From positions 1 through 33,081 of the forward strand of contig CAIXBQ010000074.1 in the NCBI GenBank assembly GCA_903917705.1: 33,081 nt of DNA, in the 5' to 3' direction. The position numbers were made by a program, and so were the translations under genes. The notes under the pieces were generated by a model that did not search any database, was not told where the DNA came from, and saw only the letters and a program-made list of their open reading frames with translations. The stretch comes from an uncultured Verrucomicrobia subdivision 3 bacterium (GTDB lineage: Bacteria > Verrucomicrobiota > Verrucomicrobiia > Limisphaerales > UBA11358). Positions 1-9,060 of the stretch are shown piece by piece (the first letter of the stretch is position 1; the number at the start of each line of letters is the position of its first letter).

Positions 1-3000
1 CGCCCACGGCGAACGCCACGGTGCTGCCGGCGTTGGTGATCACGCCCGAGGGCGCGTTGGTGATGACGACTGAGGCCATCACCGCAAGGTTCCCGTTGAC
101 CGCCACCTTGCTCGTGTCCCACGCCAGATTCGTCGCCAGCGACGGCAAGGCATAGCTGCCAAACGAGCCGGTATAGGCGGTGGCATAGAACAGCTTGAAG
201 CTGTCACCCGCCACCAAGGCGTCCGGTCCCAGATTGGTCACCGCCAGCAGCCCGCCGCAGGTCAAGGTGGTGATGCCTCTGACCAGGTCGTTGGTCAGGA
301 CGGAACCCGTCTTGCTGATCTCAAAACAATTCGTACCGCCGGCGGTCAGCACGAGCAGATTGCTGATGGTCAACACCGCCATGCCATTGAATCCCGGCGC
401 CAGCGCGCCGCTGTTCGTCACCACGCCTTTGATCATGCCGCTGCCAGCCAGCGTAGCCCCGCTGCCCACCGTCACCGCGCTGCCGGACGCCAGGGAACCA
501 TTGACCAGCAGGGTGCCGCCGCTGATGGTGGTTGCGCCGGTGTAAGTATTCGTGCCGGCCAGCGTCAGAATGCCGGTGCCGGTCTTGACCAGCACCCCGC
601 CGGTCCCGCTAATCACGCCCGCATAGGCCGCCGGCGAGGTGTTGTCGCCACCCACGGTCAGCGTCTTGGCCCCGAGCGTCACGTTGCCCCCCGTCGTTCC
701 GCCACCGGCCAGCGAACCGATGGCCAGGCTGTTCACGCTCGCATCCAGCGTCACCCCGGCGGTGTTGGCCAGCACGAACGCCGTGCCGGAAGCCGAACTG
801 CCGGCGGTATAGGTCGAAATGGTGCCTTGCGCCAAATTAATGCTCCCGCCGCCGGTCACGGTGGTGTTATCCAGGAAGAACTTGTTCGCCCCGGTCTTGG
901 TGAGCGTGAAGCCGGCCAGATTCAGGGTGTCGGCCGCGTGGCCACCGTTGACCATATAGATGTCACCACTCCCGCCGATGGTGGCATTGGCTGATAGAGT
1001 GATGTTGGGCGACTGACGGTTGCCGCTCGAACCGCTGGCCCCGTTATTAATCAAGGCCCCCTGGCCGCTGGTGCCGGAACCGGCGATCGTCAGGCCATAA
1101 AAAAAGTCGCTGCCACTGGCCTTCCCGTTGACATCCACCGTCCCGCCGCTCAGGACATTGATGGTCGCGACCGCGGCATTGTACGCCCCGAAGGCGCCGG
1201 CCGTCGTGCTGCCAACCCCGTCAATCACCAGCCCGCTATTGATGGTGGTTCCGCCGGTATAGGTGTTTACACCACTCAAGGTGGCCGTCCCGATGCCACT
1301 TTTGACCAAGCCGCCGGCGCCGGAAATGAGGCCGGACACCACGTTGCTGCCGGTGCCGTCAAGCGTGAGATTATAACCGCCATTGGTCACCGGACCGCTG
1401 ACGGTGAGAATGCCGTTGCTGCTGACAAAGGATTGCGGGGCGACCAGAGCCGTGCCGATGGCCCACGAGTTGTTCCCAGCCTGGCTCAGCAGGCCCCACA
1501 GCAGGGACATCGGACTGCCCGCCAGCGCGAAGCCGCCATTGTTGAACACGATCTGCCCGGCGGCCGTGAGCAAATTATTCGTGTTGGCCGGCCGCACGAC
1601 CCCCTGAAAGACCAGCGACGACCCGTTGACCGGCAGCGTCCCACTCCAGTTCGCCGCGGTGCTCCAGTAGCCATCGGTGCCACCGCCGTTCCACACGCTC
1701 GAGTTGTTGGTCGTGATGACCAGCGTGCCGTTGGTGTACAGGTTGCTGGAATCCCAGAGCAGCCCCACCGGCAGCATCGGCAGGGAGAGGCTGGTGAAGG
1801 ACCCCGCGTAGCCCGAGGCATTGAGCAGGGTGAACGTGTCGCCCGCCGCCAGCGGGTTCGGGCCGAAGTTCGTCACGGTCAGCGTACCACCATTGGTCAG
1901 GACGCCGCTGGTCACCACCAGCCTGCCGCTGAACGGCGCCGCGCCCTTGCCGACCGCCATCTGCAAGGCGCCGGCCAGCCCCGGCGAACTGCCCACCGTC
2001 AACATGTTCGTGCCCAGGCTCACCGAGCTGCCGGCGACCGCGCTGAGCGTGGCGACGGCCTGGTTGAAACCGTTCAAGACGAGTGCCGCGCCGCTGGAGA
2101 CCGGCACCGAGGCGCTGGTGCCGATACAGTTGGCCGCGCCGCAAATCACGGTGCCACCCTGGAGATTCAACGCCGTGTTGCCGGTGGTGGCCGCGCTGTT
2201 CAGAAGCAAAGAACCGGTGCCGCGCTTGTAAAAACCTAGGCTCCCCACGTTCAGCGAACCGTTGATGGTATAATCGGGGGTGTTCGTGCCCTCATCAATC
2301 TGCACGGACATGCCGTAGCCGGAACTGACGTACTGAATGTTGGAGTCGGACGCGGAGCCGGACGCGGCGGCGCTGCACCACAAGCCGTTGCCGTTGATAT
2401 CGAATATGCCGATCTTGGCCAGGCCGGAACCGTATTGCCGGATGGTCGACGGCGCGGCGGACAAGACAATCTGGCCGCTGGAGTTGTAGGTTTTTCCGCC
2501 GGCGAGGTAAAATCCGCCGGGATCGGCGGCCCCGTTGCCGTTGATTGTCAGGCCGGTGTTGGCATAACCGCCGCCGGTGCTGTAACCGATTCTCAACTTC
2601 GCCCCCGCCGACACCGAGTAGGGCGTGTCGCCCGACTTGTTCTGCATTTCCAAGGTGCCGGCATTCACCATGATGGTGCCGGTGATGGTGCTGGCGCTGC
2701 TGATGGTCAACTGACCAGCGCCGGTTTTCGTGAAGCCCTGGGTGCCGGCAAGCACCGCGCTGATGATGTTGGTGGCGCTCTTGATGGCAACGTTCGGCGT
2801 GGCGCTGCTGGTGGCCAGCGTCAGCGGGCCGCCGGAGCCGGTGCTCAGCGTCCAGTTGTGGTCAATGGACGGATTCAGGTCGTCAAATATCAGCGTACCG
2901 TTTGTCCGCGCGCCGTCGAGCGTGACCGTGGGCGCCAGGCCCAGGTTCAGCGTGCTGAAATCGGCGACAGCGTCCACGCCGCCGGCGACCAGGCCGCCGC

Positions 3001-5848
3001 TCCAGTTGTTGGTGACAATCCAGGAACCGCCGCTCACGTTGGTCCAGACGCCGGAGCCCGCGGGGGCGCTCATGATCAGCATAGCCGGCGCGCTGGTGAC
3101 GCTATTGGCCAACACGGTATAACTGCCGACGTCGCTGGCGGCAACGCTGGCGATGCTGTAGGTGACGTTGGTCGCGTTCGCGATATTGGTGCCGTTCAAC
3201 TGCCACTGGTAGCCCGAAGGAACCGGCCCGATCACCGACGCGGTGAAGTTTGCCGGCAGCCCGCCGATGACGGAATTGGTCACCGGACTGATCGAGACGC
3301 TGTAAGGTCCGACCACACCGGCGCCGGTCAGGCTGTAACCATCGAGGCTGGCGACGTGCACATTCTGGTTCATGGATTGCATGGCGTGAAGGAACACGCC
3401 GGCATAAATCGTCGTGCCGAAACTGGAAAGGGTGTTGCTTCTCACCTGCGTCCAGTTCGCGCCGTCCGCGGAAACCGAGCTGTAGAAAATATCCCCAACG
3501 CGCTGCAATTTATACCAGCGGTTCCCGCCGCCGAGATTGCCGGACCAGACGTTGGCATCGCCGTTGCCGCCGCGCATCGTGTCATCCTCGTAATAAGTGC
3601 CGCCGCCAACCGAACCGAACAGCGCCGTGAACCGCGTGGTGCCGCCGTCGCCCAGCGGCTGGCCGATGGTCGTATTGGTCGTGCCGCGCAAAATGACGCC
3701 CGCGCGCCACCCGCTATCGGGCGCGAGCCCGTCCGGGCCGGCGACATTCGGCGTGATGCCGGCGAGGTGCGCGATGAACGTGCAATCGCCGGTGACCTGG
3801 CGGCTCAACATATTCATGCCGTCGCCGACCATCGTGAAGGTGCTCCCCTGGATGTTCGCGCCGGAGGGATAATTGTGCACTTCGAGCGGCGACCAATTCC
3901 ACGCGCCGAACGAAGCGTTGGTGGTGACGATGCTCACCGGCGCGGAATCGATGGTGTTGGTGCCGTTATAGACCAGCCGGGCGCGGATCAGGTTGGTCGG
4001 CGCGGTCCAGATCATGGAATTGAAGGTGAACGGCAGACTCGTGTCCTGGCCGAGGTAATAATCCACGCCTTGATTGGGCCGGAAATAATACGAAGAAAAA
4101 TCCGTGAGATAATACCGCACGCTGTTGACGGTGACGCCGTTGTTGGTGACGCTGGTAACGATGCCGGGGCTGGCATTCAGCAAGGTCATGTTGTTGGTCG
4201 GCGTGAGCAGCACGATGGTCGGCTCGCTGCCGCCGGGCACGCGCGAAAAGGCCGACGCGGGCACGTCCGCCCGGGCGATGCCGGGGCCTTCCCACGCCAG
4301 GCCGAGCCCGTCCGTGTAGGCGGTGGAGTTGACCGGATTGGCCGCGCCCTTGAAAAACTGCAGGTTGAACGCATGCCGTCCCGCCGCCAGCGCGATCCCG
4401 CCGCTCATAAATTGCGAAGAGTCGTGCAGGCCGTCGAAGCTGATGACATTCGTCCCGTCAATCGCCATCACGCTGCCGTCGCCGGAATGCAGCGTGAAGG
4501 CATAAATGCCGTCCGCCGGCGCGCTGAAATAGCCCGTGTAATTGAAGCCGTAATCCACGCGCCGTTTGCGCGGCGACACGTCGGGCGTGGCCACGGCCCC
4601 GCGCAAGACCGGCGTGAGCGAACTGTAATCCGGCAGCACCGCCCAGTCGCCGGAAGCCGCCTCGTAGTATTGATACGCCAGCCCGCCCACCGTGCCCGAT
4701 ACGCTCGTCGCCGGGCTGAGCGCGGGCGTGGTCGGGGTGATGAGAATGGGCGTGTTGGTGTTGTAAAAGATATCCGCGATGGTCAGGCGGACGTAAGGGG
4801 TGATCCCGCTGCCGATCGTCAGGAGCTTCTGGCGCGCCTCGGGGTCGTTGTCAAAGGCCGACGCCACCACCGTGCCGGTATAGCCGGCGTTGGTGAACAC
4901 CTCCACCTTGTAGGAGAACTGCGGGGAACTGCTCAAAGGCACCTGCCATTGCACCAGCAACTGCGTGCTCACCACACTCGCGCCATAATTGGTCACTATG
5001 ATCGGGTCAAAGGTGGGCGCCGCCGGCTGGGCCGTCAGTGTAACGGTATTGGGATTGTTATACGAGCTGGAGTAACCGGGGCCGCAGTCCGATTCCGCAA
5101 AGCTGGTGGGATAAGTCGCATCGCTCGCCAGATGGGTATAGCCGCCCGAGGTGAAGCTGATCTGGTTGGCGCTCTGCCAGGCGCCGCTTTTATGATAATA
5201 ACCGCCGGCATGGGCCACCTTGTAGTCGCCGGAGTAGCCGGAAAAATTCTCCTGCCAGCCGCCCATGCCGTTCAACTTCGTCAACGCATACGGATAAGTG
5301 AAGGTGGCCACGTGAAACCAGTTGCCGCTGACCGGCTCCTTCATCCAGATGCCCTGATAACCGACGTGCGGCGTGCCATTCCCCGGCTGCCAGACGCGCT
5401 CCGCCTCGCGATACCAGAGGTTGGTGCTGAACTGCGGCCAGAAGCCCTTGATGGCGCAACTGCTCCCCTCGCCGATCTGCGTGTAGCCCACCATGTTCGT
5501 GCCCGCAAAACTGGGGATTTGCTGGTTGTAGGAAACCGGATAGCTGCCGCTGGCCGGCCAGCAGACGTATTGCAGCAGCGTGCTGGTGCCGCCCTGATTC
5601 TGGTGGGTGAACCCGCCGTAGTAGGAGCCGGAGCCGCCGTCCGAACTGCCGATGCCATCCACGTTGCTATGATCGGAATCGTAGATGCCGCCCGGCGCGT
5701 TGACGGTGCGATAATCCTGCAAGATGCAGTCCGAACCGCTGGGCACATTGTAGGCGTGATATTGGGAGCGGCCAACTTCGGGCGCAAGCAGGCTCAGGCC
5801 GACACTGACGGTCAGCGTTAGATTCACGAATCCGGGCGTTTTCTTCAT
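1..5848 (-). CDS. Giant secreted multidomain protein with autotransporter-associated beta-strand repeats (C-terminus outside window)
   Basis: One frame stays open from the ATG at 5848 down to position 1 (1949 residues), so the C-terminus is missing. Residues 1-29 look like a signal peptide (MKKTPGFVNLTL..., cleavage near GRSQ). Residues about 30-210 resemble a DUF3472-type domain (YHAYNVPSG start, CWPASGSYPVSY, IGEGSSC, later GGWQENFSG). A fibronectin-like stretch (about 270-370) follows, then a PA14 domain (about 389-540; GYFSAPADGIYAFTLHSGD), a concanavalin-like region (about 650-840) and an Ig-like domain (about 845-925; GYQWQLNGTNI, SDVGSYTVLA). From about 930 onward there are autotransporter-associated repeats such as LVKSGIGTATLSGVNTYTGG and GTGILTLAGTNTYTGATTI. 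An exported adhesin or carbohydrate-related surface protein is inferred; the substrate is unknown. Whether an autotransporter barrel or a sorting signal follows cannot be seen. Confidence 0.9.
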   Translation of the reverse strand, partial: MKKTPGFVNLTLTVSVGLSLLAPEVGRSQYHAYNVPSGSDCILQDYRTVNAPGGIYDSDHSNVDGIGSSDGGSGSYYGGFTHQNQGGTSTLLQYVCWPASGSYPVSYNQQIPSFAGTNMVGYTQIGEGSSCAIKGFWPQFSTNLWYREAERVWQPGNGTPHVGYQGIWMKEPVSGNWFHVATFTYPYALTKLNGMGGWQENFSGYSGDYKVAHAGGYYHKSGAWQSANQISFTSGGYTHLASDATYPTSFAESDCGPGYSSSYNNPNTVTLTAQPAAPTFDPIIVTNYGASVVSTQLLVQWQVPLSSSPQFSYKVEVFTNAGYTGTVVASAFDNDPEARQKLLTIGSGITPYVRLTIADIFYNTNTPILITPTTPALSPATSVSGTVGGLAYQYYEAASGDWAVLPDYSSLTPVLRGAVATPDVSPRKRRVDYGFNYTGYFSAPADGIYAFTLHSGDGSVMAIDGTNVISFDGLHDSSQFMSGGIALAAGRHAFNLQFFKGAANPVNSTAYTDGLGLAWEGPGIARADVPASAFSRVPGGSEPTIVLLTPTNNMTLLNASPGIVTSVTNNGVTVNSVRYYLTDFSSYYFRPNQGVDYYLGQDTSLPFTFNSMIWTAPTNLIRARLVYNGTNTIDSAPVSIVTTNASFGAWNWSPLEVHNYPSGANIQGSTFTMVGDGMNMLSRQVTGDCTFIAHLAGITPNVAGPDGLAPDSGWRAGVILRGTTNTTIGQPLGDGGTTRFTALFGSVGGGTYYEDDTMRGGNGDANVWSGNLGGGNRWYKLQRVGDIFYSSVSADGANWTQVRSNTLSSFGTTIYAGVFLHAMQSMNQNVHVASLDGYSLTGAGVVGPYSVSISPVTNSVIGGLPANFTASVIGPVPSGYQWQLNGTNIANATNVTYSIASVAASDVGSYTVLANSVTSAPAMLIMSAPAGSGVWTNVSGGSWIVTNNWSGGLVAGGVDAVADFSTLNLGLAPTVTLDGARTNGTLIFDDLNPSIDHNWTLSTGSGGPLTLATSSATPNVAIKSATNIISAVLAGTQGFTKTGAGQLTISSASTITGTIMVNAGTLEMQNKSGDTPYSVSAGAKLRIGYSTGGGYANTGLTINGNGAADPGGFYLAGGKTYNSSGQIVLSAAPSTIRQYGSGLAKIGIFDINGNGLWCSAAASGSASDSNIQYVSSGYGMSVQIDEGTNTPDYTINGSLNVGSLGFYKRGTGSLLLNSAATTGNTALNLQGGTVICGAANCIGTSASVPVSSGAALVLNGFNQAVATLSAVAGSSVSLGTNMLTVGSSPGLAGALQMAVGKGAAPFSGRLVVTSGVLTNGGTLTVTNFGPNPLAAGDTFTLLNASGYAGSFTSLSLPMLPVGLLWDSSNLYTNGTLVITTNNSSVWNGGGTDGYWSTAANWSGTLPVNGSSLVFQGVVRPANTNNLLTAAGQIVFNNGGFALAGSPMSLLWGLLSQAGNNSWAIGTALVAPQSFVSSNGILTVSGPVTNGGYNLTLDGTGSNVVSGLISGAGGLVKSGIGTATLSGVNTYTGGTTINSGLVIDGVGSTTAGAFGAYNAAVATINVLSGGTVDVNGKASGSDFFYGLTIAGSGTSGQGALINNGASGSSGNRQSPNITLSANATIGGSGDIYMVNGGHAADTLNLAGFTLTKTGANKFFLDNTTVTGGGSINLAQGTISTYTAGSSASGTAFVLANTAGVTLDASVNSLAIGSLAGGGTTGGNVTLGAKTLTVGGDNTSPAAYAGVISGTGGVLVKTGTGILTLAGTNTYTGATTISGGTLLVNGSLASGSAVTVGSGATLAGSGMIKGVVTNSGALAPGFNGMAVLTISNLLVLTAGGTNCFEISKTGSVLTNDLVRGITTLTCGGLLAVTNLGPDALVAGDSFKLFYATAYTGSFGSYALPSLATNLAWDTSKVAVNGNLAVMASVVITNAPSGVITNAGSTVAFAVG

Positions 5849-6163
5849 ATGAAATAAACTGTTACTGGGAGATTGAGGTCTGGGTGGGATCAATCGCCAT
5901 AATTTAGCATATAGGGAGCCAATTCGCGATACCACATTCGGGGGAGCTTCGGGGCCCATTCCCCGGTCCGCGGATGGATTGACTTGCCGGCACCGCCCCG
6001 GCATACTCTGGCATGACGGATTCGCCTGTCAGCCGGGGTGTCCCGGGGCTTGAATCCGTCAAAAACCTATAAATACGCTCATTTTCAGCTTCGGATGCTT
6101 CAACCTCGTTGACGCCTGAGTAACCCGGCCGGATTGTCCGTCTTTGACCAGCTTTAGTCTCCC
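5849..6163. other. Divergent intergenic region between the giant secreted protein gene and uup
   Basis: This stretch separates two divergent genes and must contain both promoters. The minus-strand gene has an AT-rich stretch about 50-70 nt upstream of its ATG (around 5899-5915). No good Shine-Dalgarno site precedes either start. I see no coding frame here. Confidence 0.5.
5979..6009 (+). promoter_or_regulatory. Candidate sigma70-like promoter upstream of uup
   Basis: TTGACT (5979-5984) is followed after 17 nt by CATACT (6002-6007), or after 19 nt by TACTCT. The -35 is good and the -10 weak. It would give a leader of about 150 nt before the uup ATG. This is pattern matching only. Confidence 0.3.
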
Positions 6164-8062
6164 ATGCCTACCATCATTTCCGCCTCCGACGTCACCGTGC
6201 GCTACAACGAGCGCGCCATCCTCGACTGCGCCACGCTGGGCATCCAGGAGGGCGACCGCATCGGCCTCGTCGGGCGCAACGGCTGCGGCAAGACCACCTT
6301 CCTCAAGCTCCTCGCCGGCCTCCTGCACCCCGACAGCGGCGAAGTCTCCCGCGCCCGCGACCTCGTGGCCAGCTACCTGCCGCAGGATTTCATGCTGGAC
6401 GCCACCAGGAATGTCTACGAAAACATCCGTGACGGCGCCCGGCATGTCCTCGATCTCATCACCGAGTTCGAATCCCTCCCGCACGACTCCAAGCGCCACG
6501 AAGTGCTCGAGCATCGCATCGCCACCCTCGAAGGCTGGACCGTGGACCGCCGCATTGAAGTGGCCATGTCGCATCTGAACTGCCCCGCCGGCGAACGCCG
6601 CGTGGAGACCCTGTCCGGCGGCGAAAAACGCCGCGTGGCCATGGCCCGGGCCATCGTTTCCCGCCCGGACTTTCTGATGCTCGACGAACCCACGAACCAT
6701 CTCGACCCGGAGTCCATTGAGTGGGTTGCCGAGTTCCTCGAGAACTTCGGCGGCTCCTTTCTCGTCGTCACCCACGACCGCTACTTCCTCGACCGCGTCG
6801 CCACCAGCATTCTTGAGCTCTGCGACGGCAAATTCTTCTCCCACGCCGGCAATTACACCGATTACCTCCTCGACAAGGCCGAGCGCCAGACCGCCGACGC
6901 CGTCATCGAGCACAAGCGCCAGATGTTCCTGAAAAAGGAGCTCGCCTGGGTCCGGCAAGGCCCCCGCGCCCAGCGCAGCAAGCAGAAGGACCGCTTTGAA
7001 CGCTACTACGACGAGGCCGCCAAGGACGGGCCCGTCATCGAGGAAGATGTGGAACTCGTCATCCCCCCGCCGCCGCAGCTCGGCAATCGCACCGTGGAAG
7101 TGGCCGGTCTCGGCATGGAACTCGCTGGCAAAAACCTCTTCTCCGGCTTCAACTTCACCTTCGAGAATGGCCGGCGCGTCGGCGTCTGCGGGCGCAATGG
7201 ATTGGGCAAAACCACCCTCCTGCGCATCCTCATCGGCCAGCTCGCCCCCACCAGCGGCACCGTCAAGATCGGCCAGCTCACCCGCTTCAATTATGTGGAC
7301 CAGGGCCGCCTGCAGCTCAACGAAGAGCGCACCGTGCTGGACGAAGTCGCCGACGGCACCGAATTCGTCCAGTGGGGCGACGCCAAGCTTTCCGTCCGCT
7401 CCTATCTCAAGCGCTTTCTGTTTGCCGACGACCGCATTCTCACCCAGGTCAAGAAACTGTCCGGCGGCGAGCGCAGCCGGCTGCTCCTGGCCCGCATCCT
7501 CAAGAGCGGCGGCAATTTCCTCATCCTCGACGAGCCCACCAACGACCTGGACCTGCCCACCCTGCGCGTGCTCGAGGAAGCCCTCACCGCCTTCCCCGGC
7601 GTCACCTGCGTCGTCAGCCACGACCGCTACTTTCTCAACCGCGTCTGCACCGACATCCTCGCCTTTGAAGGCGACGGCCGCATCCACCACAGCGTGGGCG
7701 ACTACGATTATTACCTCGAGAAAAAGGCCAAAGCCCTCGTAGCGGCGACCCGGCAGAGCGCCGCCATAGTGTCCCTGAATAAAAAAGCCGCGCAGACCCA
7801 AGCCGCCGCCGCGCAGAAGAAGAGTAGAAAACTGAGCTTCAAAGAAACGCGCGAATTGGAAGGCATGGAAGCCCAGATCCACGCCGTCGAAGCCGAAGTC
7901 GCGCGGATCGAGGGACTGTTTGCCAATCCGGAATTCTTTCGCAAGCACGCCACCCAGGTGAACCAGCTCACGCACGAACTGGACGCCGCCAAGGCCAAGG
8001 TAACCGAGCTATACACCCGCTGGGAGCAACTCGAAGCCATCCGCGCCGCCGCCGCCGTTTGA
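6164..8062 (+). CDS. uup: ABC-F family ATPase, Uup-like
   Basis: A soluble tandem ATPase with no membrane segments, 632 residues, matching the usual Uup length (about 635). The first cassette has Walker A GRNGCGKT (37-44), signature LSGGE (150-154) and Walker B LMLDEPTNHLD (171-181). A charged linker (about 240-300, including LAWVRQGPRAQRSKQKDR) corresponds to the ABC-F interdomain arm. The second cassette has Walker A GRNGLGKT (343-350), LSGGE (432-436) and FLILDEPTNDLDLPTL (452-467), whose NDLDLPTL is typical of Uup. The C-terminal 75 residues form a predicted coiled coil rich in Glu/Ala, like the Uup nucleic-acid-binding domain. Family members act on ribosomes and affect transposon excision and replication-linked DNA stability. 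The gene stands alone. A long opposite-strand frame is only its codon shadow. Confidence 0.93.
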   Translation: MPTIISASDVTVRYNERAILDCATLGIQEGDRIGLVGRNGCGKTTFLKLLAGLLHPDSGEVSRARDLVASYLPQDFMLDATRNVYENIRDGARHVLDLITEFESLPHDSKRHEVLEHRIATLEGWTVDRRIEVAMSHLNCPAGERRVETLSGGEKRRVAMARAIVSRPDFLMLDEPTNHLDPESIEWVAEFLENFGGSFLVVTHDRYFLDRVATSILELCDGKFFSHAGNYTDYLLDKAERQTADAVIEHKRQMFLKKELAWVRQGPRAQRSKQKDRFERYYDEAAKDGPVIEEDVELVIPPPPQLGNRTVEVAGLGMELAGKNLFSGFNFTFENGRRVGVCGRNGLGKTTLLRILIGQLAPTSGTVKIGQLTRFNYVDQGRLQLNEERTVLDEVADGTEFVQWGDAKLSVRSYLKRFLFADDRILTQVKKLSGGERSRLLLARILKSGGNFLILDEPTNDLDLPTLRVLEEALTAFPGVTCVVSHDRYFLNRVCTDILAFEGDGRIHHSVGDYDYYLEKKAKALVAATRQSAAIVSLNKKAAQTQAAAAQKKSRKLSFKETRELEGMEAQIHAVEAEVARIEGLFANPEFFRKHATQVNQLTHELDAAKAKVTELYTRWEQLEAIRAAAAV

Positions 8063-8139
8063 GAATAGCCTGCGCCCCAACCCCGCCAAAACTGGTGGGG
8101 CGAGCGTCCCCGCGAGCCGGTCCTTGCGGACGGCCATGT

Positions 8140-8168
8140 GGTGGGGCGAGACTCCGTCGAGCCCTGAA
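8140..8168 (+). repeat. 29-bp dispersed repeat, left copy
   Basis: This 29-bp sequence (begins GGTGGGGCGAGACTCC, ends CGAGCCCTGAA) recurs exactly, in inverted orientation, at 10986-11014. Just before it lie a 7-bp hairpin (8081-8087 with 8094-8100) 18 nt after the uup stop, and a related GGTGGGGCGAGCG block (8094-8106). It looks like a dispersed intergenic repeat element; its function is unknown. Confidence 0.85.
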
Positions 8169-8235
8169 TGAAAGAATAACGGAAGGAAGTAAATCCAAAC
8201 CGGACCCGCGCCATGCGGCCAAGCCTCAGATAAAT

Positions 8236-8517
8236 TCATCGCAATCCCTCCGCCAAAGCAAGGAATCCAATGCAAATCAAGGGGAACAAAATGCAGGCTA
8301 AAATATACCAACCACGTCGGACCGGAAGCTGGCAACTCAGGATTAAGCTCGCCAACCAAACCACCAGATAAGCAAGACCAACAAAGACGACAAAATCAAA
8401 ATCCAATCCCAAAGCGTTCGGCTTGTCAAAGCCCGGATGGAGCACAAAGATGGAAACCGGCAAAACAATTTGAAGAGCCAGCAAACCTAGAACAATCTTT
8501 TCTCGGAAAGTGGTCAT
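8236..8517 (-). CDS. Small three-helix membrane protein, unknown function
   Basis: A 93-residue protein with three clear hydrophobic segments at about 7-27, 39-62 and 70-90, ending in a short LAEGLR tail. I do not recognise the family. The start ATG lies exactly at the edge of a duplicated block (8513-8649), so its upstream region is shared with the neighbouring lipoprotein gene. Base composition is less GC-rich than in the flanking housekeeping genes, consistent with an accessory gene. It is real on the basis of its coherent membrane topology; the function is unknown. Confidence 0.6.
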   Translation of the reverse strand: MTTFREKIVLGLLALQIVLPVSIFVLHPGFDKPNALGLDFDFVVFVGLAYLVVWLASLILSCQLPVRRGWYILACILFPLICIGFLALAEGLR

Positions 8518-8649
8518 TCCAAATCTACAATTTCAGCCCCAATTCATTTGTTTCGGCGTCTTCAATTTTCAAACGTTTCGCTCGCGCCACGGACGGGGCC
8601 TGGCTGCGGTTTAATCCTTTTCCACCCCGCCGTCAACCATTTCGGGGAA
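8513..8649 (-). repeat. Duplicated block of about 135 bp, copy A (upstream of the membrane protein gene)
   Basis: Copy A and copy B (8884-9018) share GTCATTCC at one edge and a long near-identical core (8562-8649 against 8930-9018) containing GACGGGGCCTGGCTGCGG and CCGCCGTCAACCATTTCGGG. By eye the core differs at only a handful of positions. Read on the minus strand, each copy sits directly upstream of a small gene. Confidence 0.85.
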
Positions 8650-8667
8650 TCGGCCGCTTTACTATGC

Positions 8668-8877
8668 TTACTGAATTGGCCGCTTCAAAAGATACTCATG
8701 GGAACCATCGGGTTTGATCGTAACCTTGTCAACGGTCCATCCCTTGGCGGCGCGTTCGTTTACTCCGCCCATCGTGTGAACCACTTGATATTCACATTTG
8801 GCGGTATGCTGGGTGGTGCAGCAGCCAGCGATAAACAGTGAGCTGGCCGTCAATATGAGTGCGATGATTTTTTTCAT
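8668..8877 (-). CDS. Small lipoprotein, unknown function
   Basis: A 69-residue protein that begins MKKIIALILTASS and has a lipobox LFIAGC, so Cys19 is the likely lipidated residue after signal peptidase II cleavage. The mature part is only about 50 residues and includes YQVVHTMGG and a C-terminal WTVDKVTIKPDGSHEYLLK, which looks like a small beta-rich domain. It is preceded on the minus strand by copy B of the duplicated block and followed by copy A, then by the three-helix membrane protein. Envelope location is well supported; the function is not known. Confidence 0.72.
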   Translation of the reverse strand: MKKIIALILTASSLFIAGCCTTQHTAKCEYQVVHTMGGVNERAAKGWTVDKVTIKPDGSHEYLLKRPIQ

Positions 8878-8883
8878 AAATTA

Positions 8884-9018
8884 GTCATTCCCAAATTCAT
8901 TTTGGAAATATTCCGTCTTTTTCGCCGGCTTCAGTTTTCAAACGGTTCGCTCGGGCAACGGACGGGGCCTGGCTGCGGTTTAATCCTTTTCCTCCCCGCC
9001 GTCAACCATTTCGGGAAA
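8884..9018 (-). repeat. Duplicated block of about 135 bp, copy B (upstream of the lipoprotein gene)
   Basis: This is the second copy of the block at 8513-8649, in the same orientation about 370 bp away. Its right edge (GTCAACCATTTCGGGAAATT) leads within 45 bp into the 41-bp palindromic array. The minus-strand string GAAATGG of this edge also begins each array unit. Confidence 0.85.
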
Positions 9019-9060
9019 TTCCACCTTCGGGGAACGCCCGTTACGCCGTCAATCTTTTCC

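Noticed and set aside
2435..5821. A very long plus-strand open frame (1128 codons) opposite the giant secreted protein
   Set aside because: Composition is Arg/Ala/Gly/His-rich without domains. The minus-strand frame gives signal peptide, PA14, Ig and autotransporter repeats, so the plus frame is its codon shadow.
6059..7975. A 638-codon minus-strand frame opposite uup
   Set aside because: Antisense shadow of GC-rich codons; the plus strand encodes intact Walker and signature motifs of Uup.
8513..9018. Integron cassette array with attC sites
   Set aside because: The repeated block lies upstream of small same-strand ORFs, but it lacks the GTTRRRY/RYYYAAC core boxes and the large imperfect palindrome of attC, and no integrase is present.
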